From JALOOB01 sp964387985 (GTDB lineage Bacteria; Chloroflexota; Anaerolineae; CG2-30-64-16), in contig CAYLZG010000158.1 in assembly GCA_964387985.1 (NCBI GenBank), positions 1-9,778 on the forward strand: a stretch of 9,778 nucleotides of DNA, in the 5' to 3' direction. Position numbers and translations under genes: made by a program. Positions within the stretch are counted from its first letter, which is position 1; each line of letters starts with the position of its first letter. The notes under the pieces are model-generated. The model saw nothing but the letters and a program-made list of their open reading frames with translations, was not told where the DNA came from and did no database searches. Shown in pieces: positions 1 to 5,527 of the stretch.

Positions 1-24
1 CGGAAAGCCGCCTGTCCATCCGGC

Positions 25-1059
25 CTAGTACTTGCGCGTTGGCAGGATTTCCTTCGCGTTGTCAGGCAGGTAGATGCCTTCCTTCGAGGGCACCCACTTG
101 GGCAACGTCTCACCGTTGACGGCCTTGAGGGCCATCTCGTAGAACTGCGGTCCCAGCAGCGGGTTGCATTCGATGGTGGCATTCAGCTTGCCGGCGATCA
201 TCGCCTCAAAGGCGCCGCGCACGGCGTCCACCGAGACGATCTTGATGTCCGTGCCCGGCTTCATGCCAGCTTCCTCGATCGCCTGGATCGCGCCGATCGC
301 CATATCATCGTTGTGAGCATAAACGGCGGTAATATCCTTGCCGTACTTCTTCAAGAAGGCTTCCATGACCTTCTTGCCGCCGTCGCGTGTGAAGTCGCCG
401 GACTGCGAATCAAGCATCTTCATGTCCGGCATGTCTTTGGTGATCTCCAGAAAACCCTTCTGGCGGTCGGTGGCAGGCGCTGAGCCTACGGTGCCGACGA
501 GCTCGACGATGTTCGCCTTTTCGTTCACGATCTTGGCCATCGTGCGGCCAGCGTTGCGGCCCTCTTCGACGAAGTCAGAGCCAATGTAGCTTACGTACAT
601 GTCCTCGGGCACGTCTGCGCGGCGGTCAACCAGGATGACGGGGATGCCCGCATCTTTGGCTTCCTTCAGCACGGTCTCCCAGCCGGTCGTGACCACGGGC
701 GGCAGGCCGATCACATCCACCTTCTGCTGGATGAACGATCGGATCGCGGCGATCTGGTTTTCCTGCTTCTGCTGTGCATCCGAGAAGATCAGCTTCACGC
801 CCAGCTGCTCGGCGGTTTCCTTGACGGAGGCAGTGTTGGCGTTGCGCCATTCGCTTTCGGACCCGAGCTGGGCGTACCCAACGGTCAGGTCCTTGTACGT
901 TTTCATGGCCTTGGCGGGTGCAGCGGCTTGGGCCGGAGCGGTTGTGGCAGCTGCGGCGGGGGCCTGCGCCGGTGCCGGAGCAGGTGCCGGAGCACAGCTG
1001 ACCAGGGTGGCTATCATGGCTAACACCATGAGGACCAGCGCGACTTTCGAGGTCTTCAT
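25..1059 (-). CDS. ytfQ: YtfQ-like sugar ABC transporter substrate-binding lipoprotein (SBP1)
   Basis: Extracytoplasmic sugar-binding protein (Peripla_BP_4/RbsB superfamily) that should deliver a sugar to an ABC importer. The 344-residue product starts with a lipoprotein signal: hydrophobic residues 6-20, lipobox LVSC with Cys22, then an Ala/Pro-rich tether to about residue 51. The folded domain (53-344) carries blocks recalled from E. coli YtfQ, the galactofuranose-binding protein: AQLGSESEWR, DAQQKQENQ, VDRRADVP, VELVGTVGSAPATDR, SQSGDFTR, YAHNDDMAIGAIQAIEEAG, then LYLPD-like IYLPDNAKE near the end. The ATG at 1059 is chosen because AAGGAG (1068-1073) lies 8 nt upstream; a longer TTG-initiated frame to 1176 would run through the promoter and lacks a signal peptide start. 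It is a paralogue of the adjacent SBP2 but has its own promoter. The transporter ATPase and permeases are expected left of base 1. Family is sure; galactofuranose versus another hexose or pentose is open. Confidence 0.93.
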   Translation of the reverse strand: MKTSKVALVLMVLAMIATLVSCAPAPAPAPAQAPAAAATTAPAQAAAPAKAMKTYKDLTVGYAQLGSESEWRNANTASVKETAEQLGVKLIFSDAQQKQENQIAAIRSFIQQKVDVIGLPPVVTTGWETVLKEAKDAGIPVILVDRRADVPEDMYVSYIGSDFVEEGRNAGRTMAKIVNEKANIVELVGTVGSAPATDRQKGFLEITKDMPDMKMLDSQSGDFTRDGGKKVMEAFLKKYGKDITAVYAHNDDMAIGAIQAIEEAGMKPGTDIKIVSVDAVRGAFEAMIAGKLNATIECNPLLGPQFYEMALKAVNGETLPKWVPSKEGIYLPDNAKEILPTRKY

Positions 1060-1067
1060 TGCACTCT

Positions 1068-1073
1068 CTCCTT
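1068..1073 (-). promoter_or_regulatory. Ribosome binding site of SBP1
   Basis: AAGGAG on the minus strand, 8 nt before the ATG at 1059. It decides the start and rules out the longer upstream frame. Confidence 0.8.
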
Positions 1074-1109
1074 CGGGCGGATGAACTGATGGAGTTTTTC
1101 TGCCGGTGT

Positions 1110-1131
1110 GCATCTCTCCGGGATGAGATGC
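1110..1131 (-). repeat. Inverted repeat in the SBP1 leader
   Basis: Perfect 7-bp arms GCATCTC (1110-1116) and GAGATGC (1125-1131) around an 8-nt loop. The repeat lies between the proposed promoter and the SBP1 start, so it would form a hairpin in the leader mRNA or act as a DNA operator. No T-run follows, so it does not look like an attenuator. Confidence 0.5.
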
Positions 1132-1147
1132 TCTCCTACCACCCTCC

Positions 1148-1176
1148 ACCCTATCCCTTTCTCGCGCAACAGTCAA
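1148..1176 (-). promoter_or_regulatory. Candidate sigma-70-type promoter of SBP1
   Basis: On the minus strand TTGACT (1171-1176) is followed by a 17-nt spacer and TAGGGT (1148-1153). The -35 matches consensus at 5 of 6 positions. The -10 keeps only the T, A and final T. Transcription would start near 1141, giving a leader of about 80 nt. A weak -10 with a good -35 fits a gene that needs an activator, plausibly the YesN-type regulator encoded upstream; that link is inference. Confidence 0.55.
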
Positions 1177-1190
1177 TGAAGTCTCTTGGG

Positions 1191-1265
1191 GAACACGTTC
1201 GAATTCTTGTGATCTCTCCTGGTCCAGCCCGCTGCGACGGACGGCACAGGTGGATTTCTTTCGAA
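1191..1265 (-). promoter_or_regulatory. Possible regulator-binding region upstream of the SBP1 promoter
   Basis: Just upstream of the -35 is GAACACGTTC (1191-1200; arms GAAC/GTTC), which runs into TTCGAA (1198-1203). A second TTCGAA (1260-1265) sits inside the 10-bp palindrome CTTTCGAAAG. The two TTCGAA copies are 62 bp apart, close to six helical turns. A binding role is inferred only from symmetry, spacing and position. Confidence 0.3.
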
Positions 1266-1284
1266 AGGGTTAAATGCTTTTTGA

Positions 1285-2298
1285 TCAGTATTTGCGGGAT
1301 GGCAGGATCTCCGCCGCATCCTCGGCGAGGAAGATGCCCTCCGGCGAAGGGACCCATTTGGGCACGGATTCCCCGTTCACAACCTTGAGGGCCAGCTCGA
1401 AGAACTGCGGGCCCAGCAAGGGGTTGCACTCGATGGTCGCGTTCAGTTTGCCCGCGATCATGGCCTCGAACGCGCCCCGCGTCGCATCGACAGAGACGAT
1501 CTTGATGTCCACGCCGGGCCGGAGCCCATACTCCTCGATCGCCTGGATCGCACCGAGGGCCATGTCGTCGTTGTGCGCGTAGAGCGCAGTGATGGCCGCG
1601 CCGTGCCTGTTCAGAAAGGTGCGCATCACCTCCCTGCCCTTGGCAACGGTGAAGTCGCCCGACTGGGAATCGATGATCTCGATGCCCGGATAGTCGCGCA
1701 GGATCTCGCGAAAGCCCCTGTAGCGGTCGTTGGCCGGCGCAGAACCAACCGTGCCGACGAGCTCGACGAGAGTGGCCTCACCGCCTGTCAGATCTGCCAT
1801 CACCCGGCCCGCGTTGCGGCCCTCCTCCAGGAAGTTCGAGCCCATGTAGGTCACGTAGAGGTCATCGGGCACATCCGCGCGCCGGTCGACCAGGATGATG
1901 GGGATGCCCGCAGCCTTGGCCTCCTCGAAGACCTCCCGCCACCCCGTCTCGACGATCGGCGGGACGCCGATAACATCCACCTTCTGGGCGATAAATGACC
2001 GGATTGCGGTGACCTGGTTCTCCTGCCTCTGCTGGGCATCGGCAAACTTAAGCTCGACGCCCAGTTGCGCGGCCGTCTCCTTGACCGAGAGGGTGTTGGC
2101 CGTGCGCCACTCGCTCTCCGCGCCGAGCTGGGCATACCCGACGATCAGATCCTGGTAGGTCTTCCTGGGTTTTGCCACCGGCGAGGTGGTTGTCTTTCCC
2201 ACAGGGAGCAGCGGAGTGGCGCGCTCGCAGCCGGCCAGCGCCAGCAGCACGACGAGCACTGCGGCCCAAACTGGAACTCTCGTCCTCTGCCGTTCCAC
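1285..2298 (-). CDS. YtfQ-like sugar-binding lipoprotein, kinase-linked paralogue (SBP2)
   Basis: A 337-residue paralogue of SBP1. The two align without gaps over 292 residues, with about 80 differences by hand count (about 72% identity). It has a short signal peptide with lipobox LAGC (Cys24) and a tether of only about 20 residues, without the Ala/Pro repeats of SBP1. The sugar-binding blocks are kept: AQLGAESEWR (Ser to Ala compared with SBP1 and YtfQ), DRRADVP, DRYRGF, AHNDDM, IECNPLLGPQF. The start is GTG at 2298: AGGAG (2306-2310) lies 7 nt upstream, and the signal peptide begins correctly there. An ATG at 2388 would overlap the kinase by 80 nt. It begins 10 nt after the kinase stop, so it is co-translated with the two-component system. 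This makes a sensory role, presenting sugar to the kinase, at least as likely as transport. Family is sure; the sensory role is inference. Confidence 0.92.
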   Translation of the reverse strand: MERQRTRVPVWAAVLVVLLALAGCERATPLLPVGKTTTSPVAKPRKTYQDLIVGYAQLGAESEWRTANTLSVKETAAQLGVELKFADAQQRQENQVTAIRSFIAQKVDVIGVPPIVETGWREVFEEAKAAGIPIILVDRRADVPDDLYVTYMGSNFLEEGRNAGRVMADLTGGEATLVELVGTVGSAPANDRYRGFREILRDYPGIEIIDSQSGDFTVAKGREVMRTFLNRHGAAITALYAHNDDMALGAIQAIEEYGLRPGVDIKIVSVDATRGAFEAMIAGKLNATIECNPLLGPQFFELALKVVNGESVPKWVPSPEGIFLAEDAAEILPSRKY

Positions 2299-2305
2299 AA
2301 TCCCG

Positions 2306-2310
2306 CTCCT
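2306..2310 (-). promoter_or_regulatory. Ribosome binding site of SBP2, overlapping the kinase stop
   Basis: AGGAG on the minus strand shares bases with the kinase stop TAG (2309-2311) and stands 7 nt before the GTG at 2298. This supports the GTG start and translational coupling. Confidence 0.8.
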
Positions 2311-3849
2311 ACTCTTCGTCTCGCCGCGCCGGGATAACGATCGAAATGCACGTTCCGGCCCCATGCGTGCTCTGGATGGAGAGACCATAGGGATTGCCGT
2401 AATACAGCCGGATGCGCTTGTTGACGTTGCCTATTCCGAACCCGCTGTCCAGGTTGATCTCCCCGGAATCATCCTCCAGCTCGGCCTGGAGCTGGGCCAG
2501 CCGCTCCGGGGTGAACCCGATCCCGTTGTCCTCGACCTGCAACAGGACCTCGTCCGCGTTCCGCTGTTCCGCGCGCACCACGATCGTGCCGCCCTGCCGC
2601 TTGTTCTTGATGCNNNNNNNNNNAGCGGCTGCAGGATCAGCTTCAGCACCGAGTTGCCCGCCACGCCTCTATCCATCTCGATACGATAATCCAGGATGTC
2701 GCGATAGCGCATCTTCTGGATCGTCAGGTAGCTCCTGGTGCGCTCGATCTCCTCCCCGATGGTGATCCAGTCCCGCCCCTTGCTCAGGCTGAGCCGGAAG
2801 AAGCTCGACAGCGCCCTCACGATCTCGATCACCTGGTCGGTCTTCTTGGACTCCGCCATCCAGATGATCGTGTCAAGCGTGTTGTACAGAAAATGCGGGT
2901 TGATCTGCGCCTGCAGCGCGCGCAGCTCGGCCTTCTTCAGATTCTCCTGTTCCTTCACCTTGGCATCGAGCAGCTCGCGGATCCTGCCCACCATGATGTT
3001 GAAACTCATGCCCAGCTCGGTGATCTCGTCCACGTTGTCATGGGTGATCAGGGCCTGCAAGTCGTTTCGCGTGATGGTGGCGGTCATATCATGGAGCTTC
3101 CGGATGGGAAGATAAATGCCCCGCGAGATCGCCCAGGCGGCCAGGACAGAGAAAACGATCGCGGCAGCCATCAATGCGAAATAGAAGAGCTCCCAGCGCG
3201 CAAACCCCTCGCGCATCTGCTGATACTGTGTGCCGGTCCGCTGGACCTCGAACAGCGCGTAGTCCTGGATGACCTCCTCGAGAACACCGGTCACAAACCG
3301 GATGTTATCAAGCGCGGCCTCGTTCTCGGCCGTCGTGCTGCCCCGTTCGATCTGCCTCCCCATTTGATCGACCTTCTCGGTCAACGTCTGCATGGTGCGT
3401 AGGATGCCGTCCAGCTTGATCCTGGACCTGGGCGAGTCGGTGTTTTGCATCATTCCCCGCACCTGGGCATTGGCTGCGTCGATGATCTCGTACTGTCTCC
3501 CGGCCTTGAAGTCGATCTTGCCGGCCACGATCCGCCACATCTCGGTATCGATATCCGACTTGATGCGCCCGCTGATGCTGTTCGCAGCCGTGATGTTGGC
3601 GATGATCGCGTCATACTGGCGGCTGTAGTTCAGCACCTGCACCACCAGCAGGACATTGGTGATGCTCATGATCAGGATCACGATGCCCAGTGAGAGCAGG
3701 ATCTTGGTACGCACCGACAGATTGAGCCGGGCCACCAGGTCGGCCAGAGGCGCAAGCAGCCCGCGCAGCCTCCGGCGCACCCAACCCAGCAGGGAGTCCG
3801 ACCGTACCCGTGCATCCGCATAACCTGTCGCGGCAGCCTTTCTCACCAT
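2309..3849 (-). CDS. LytS/YesM-type sensor histidine kinase (split by an assembly gap)
   Basis: Membrane sensor kinase of the His_kinase/HATPase_c class that pairs with YesN regulators. Order: basic cytoplasmic N-terminus (1-48), TM1 (about 50-73), a helical extracytoplasmic sensor of about 147 residues, TM2 (about 221-242), HAMP (about 243-295), short coiled coil, phosphoacceptor block with QINPHFLYN (His319), then the ATPase domain with DNGIGF (G1) and GFGIGNVNKRI (G2), ending in RRDEE. The 10 Ns at 2614-2623 fall exactly at the N-box: the frame reads LILQPL before and GIKNKRQGG after. Reading frames differ across the gap. If the true gap is 23 nt (the rest of Leu, V-E-N-A-I-x-H, and the first base of Gly) the frame is restored and the gene is 1554 nt, 517 residues. 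So this is an intact gene with a collapsed gap, not a pseudogene. The ATG at 3849 follows AAGGAA (3855-3860) by 5 nt and the regulator stop by 9 nt. Confidence 0.92.
2614..2623. other. Assembly gap (10 N) in the kinase N-box
   Basis: Ten Ns of placeholder length. The coding frame on the two sides differs, and family knowledge predicts about 23 missing bases. The apparent frameshift is therefore an assembly artefact. Confidence 0.95.
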
Positions 3850-3854
3850 GCCAC

Positions 3855-3860
3855 TTCCTT
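3855..3860 (-). promoter_or_regulatory. Ribosome binding site of the kinase, overlapping the regulator stop
   Basis: AAGGAA on the minus strand, 5 nt before the ATG at 3849, sharing bases with the TAA stop (3859-3861) of the regulator. Indicates translational coupling. Confidence 0.75.
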
Positions 3861-5307
3861 ACGCCGCCTGGACCTGCAGCCGGTACTCCACCGGCGTGAG
3901 GCCAGTATTCTTGTGAAAGACGTAACTGAAATAGTGCGGGTCTTTGTACCCCACCTCGTCGCAGATCTCGAACACCTTCAGGGTCGTCGTGCGCAGCAGC
4001 TCCTTGGCCCGCTTGATCCTGATCTCGGTGAGGCATTCTTTGAACGTTTTGCCCATCTCCTGGCTGAAGACGGCGCTGAAGTGGCACGCGCTGAGGTTGA
4101 CCTGGCCGGCCACGTCGCCGAGCGACAGATCCGGGTCCCTATAGCGGCTCTCCATATACTCCTGGGCCTGCCTGACCACTCCGGCATACTGGTGGGTCAC
4201 CACCTGGGTCCTGAAAGACAGCGCAGCCGCCAGGATGCTGCGGACGCGTTCCCGGAGCTGTTCGAGGGTCGCGATGCCTCCCAACAGGGTTTCGATGCTG
4301 CCCAGCTCGGGAACGACCTCGTCGACTTCTCCGCCGAGCTCGTCCACGAAGCGCGCAGCCCCCAGGACGACATCCGTGAAGATATAGCTCTTGGCGACAG
4401 GTGACCTGAGCGCTGTCTCGCCCAGCGGACGGATGAACGCGTCAAAGAAATCGTCGAAGCCGTCGACCGTCCCGGACCTGAGATAATCGTCAACTGCGGA
4501 CCGGTCCACACTCATCAGGCTGGCCTCATGCGCGTCGCCGGCAGCACCTGCGCTCTTGCGCCCGCGCACGGCTTCTTCCAGGCTGTCCACAGCCTCGAGG
4601 AAGGAGTGGCAGATCTCGGTGATTCGTCTCTGAGGCGCGCCAGACCCGGCGAACAGCTCGCACCGTGCCCCNNNNNNNNNNAGGTGCTGGGCGCGGCGGA
4701 GCAGGTGAAGATCGAGCGGTGCGGACCGGTCTAATGGCTCGATCCTGATGGCGACAACCAGGTAGCCGCGGGCAACCAGGTCGATGCCCAGGAGCCGGCT
4801 CTTCTCGATCGCCTCTGCCGGCGCGGTTTCTCCGGTCACCAGCCTGAGCAGAAATCGCTCTTTGAGCGCGGTCCGGTTCTCCTCGACCTGGTCGCGCAGA
4901 TCCTGAAGCGCCCGCTGCTCGACCCGTTCCCGGTCGAGCTCCGCGGCAACCTTCTGGAGCACCTGGTGCAGATCCTGAACCGAGACGGGCTTGAGGAAAT
5001 ACTCGAAGACCCCCAGCTTGATGGCGCGCTGAGCGTACTCGAACTCGTCGTGGCCGCTAAGGATGATGATCCTGGTCGCGGGCAGGCGCTCTCGGACGAC
5101 CTGGCTGAGCTGCAGACCATCCATGAACGGCATCCGGATGTCCGTAATCAGGACGTCGGGCCTGACCGCCTCGAGGAGCGGCAGGGCGATCTCGCCATCA
5201 GGGGCTTCGCCGCAGAATTCGAAGCCGCAGGCCTTCCAGTCCACGGCATCCCTAATCCCTTCGCGGATGGCGATCTCGTCCTCGACGAAGAAAACCTTGT
5301 ACGCCAC
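3859..5307 (-). CDS. YesN-type response regulator, receiver plus AraC-family HTH
   Basis: Transcription factor partner of the adjacent kinase. The N-terminal receiver (about 3-120) shows the acidic pocket VEDE (Glu9, Asp10), phosphoacceptor Asp56 in LITDIRMPFMDG, Ser84 in ILSGHDEFEYA and Lys106 in FLKPVS. A coiled-coil-like linker rich in Glu and Arg follows, then a diverged middle region and a C-terminal pair of AraC helix-turn-helices (about the last 100 residues): SLGDVAGQVNLSACHFSAVF and VFEICDEVGYKDPHYFSYVF, ending TGLTPVEYR. The start is GTG at 5307: AAGGGGAG (5313-5320) lies 5 nt upstream and the receiver begins four residues later. A longer ATG frame from 5385 would run through the -10 box. 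A 10-N gap (4672-4681) keeps the frame, but the surrounding region is shorter than usual for the family, so tens of residues may be missing. First gene of the operon; it probably activates a sugar importer, perhaps SBP1 and downstream genes. Confidence 0.92.
   Translation of the reverse strand: MAYKVFFVEDEIAIREGIRDAVDWKACGFEFCGEAPDGEIALPLLEAVRPDVLITDIRMPFMDGLQLSQVVRERLPATRIIILSGHDEFEYAQRAIKLGVFEYFLKPVSVQDLHQVLQKVAAELDRERVEQRALQDLRDQVEENRTALKERFLLRLVTGETAPAEAIEKSRLLGIDLVARGYLVVAIRIEPLDRSAPLDLHLLRRAQHXXXXGARCELFAGSGAPQRRITEICHSFLEAVDSLEEAVRGRKSAGAAGDAHEASLMSVDRSAVDDYLRSGTVDGFDDFFDAFIRPLGETALRSPVAKSYIFTDVVLGAARFVDELGGEVDEVVPELGSIETLLGGIATLEQLRERVRSILAAALSFRTQVVTHQYAGVVRQAQEYMESRYRDPDLSLGDVAGQVNLSACHFSAVFSQEMGKTFKECLTEIRIKRAKELLRTTTLKVFEICDEVGYKDPHYFSYVFHKNTGLTPVEYRLQVQAA
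4672..4681. other. Assembly gap (10 N) in the regulator middle region
   Basis: Ten Ns between RRAQHL and GARCELFAG. The frame is the same on both sides, so the true gap length leaves remainder 1 on division by 3. YesN-like proteins usually carry several tens of residues between these two points, so the real gap is probably well over 10 nt. Confidence 0.9.
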
Positions 5308-5312
5308 GGGTG

Positions 5313-5320
5313 CTCCCCTT
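5313..5320 (-). promoter_or_regulatory. Ribosome binding site of the response regulator
   Basis: AAGGGGAG on the minus strand, 5 nt before the GTG at 5307. It fixes the start just before the receiver domain. Confidence 0.75.
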
Positions 5321-5325
5321 CGAGC

Positions 5326-5360
5326 CTGGACAGGGAGTGCGACAGAGCCACCCGGTCCAG
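5326..5360 (-). repeat. Inverted repeat in the regulator leader
   Basis: Six-bp arms CTGGAC (5326-5331) and GTCCAG (5355-5360), 23 nt apart, between the proposed transcription start and the ribosome site. It could fold into a leader hairpin; the arms are short, so chance is possible. Confidence 0.3.
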
Positions 5361-5368
5361 TCTCTTCC

Positions 5369-5396
5369 AGTATAACCAGATGCAACCGTCCGTCAA
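5369..5396 (-). promoter_or_regulatory. Sigma-70-type promoter of the regulator-kinase-SBP2 operon
   Basis: On the minus strand TTGACG (5391-5396), a 16-nt spacer, and TATACT (5369-5374): 5 of 6 matches in each box, the best promoter in the window. It predicts a start near 5362 and a leader of about 55 nt. A direct repeat TTGCATC occurs inside the spacer (5379-5385) and 40 bp upstream (5419-5425), a possible site for autoregulation. Confidence 0.75.
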
Positions 5397-5441
5397 TCCC
5401 CTACCTGCGCGCGTGAGCGATGCAAATGGATCTACAGACAA

Positions 5442-5490
5442 GCATCCTGAGCGGAGCGACCGCAGGGAGCGTAGTCGAAGGATGCGGTCG
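5442..5490. repeat. Composite palindromic element
   Basis: Two overlapping inverted repeats that cannot form together: GCATCCT (5442-5448) with AGGATGC (5479-5485), and CGACCGCA (5457-5464) with TGCGGTCG (5483-5490). The edges CATCCTGAGCG and GTCGAAGGATG resemble a short palindrome that is scattered through many bacterial genomes. It lies downstream of the UroD-like gene and upstream of the regulator promoter, so it may be a dispersed REP-like element or a 3' end processing/termination structure. It lacks a T-run on either strand. Confidence 0.6.
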
Positions 5491-5527
5491 TGATAGACCT
5501 TGAGAATTCATTCGGGCAACGGGCAGG

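Noticed and set aside
1060..1176. N-terminal extension of SBP1 from a TTG at 1176
   Set aside because: The extension would place the signal peptide 39 residues inside the protein and starts within the -35 box; the ATG at 1059 has a good ribosome site.
1257..1266. CTTTCGAAAG after SBP2 as an intrinsic terminator
   Set aside because: The arms are only 5 bp without a loop, AT-rich, and there is no T-run on the minus strand after it.
2309..3849. Kinase as a frameshifted pseudogene
   Set aside because: The frame change coincides exactly with the 10-N gap, and the expected N-box length restores the frame.
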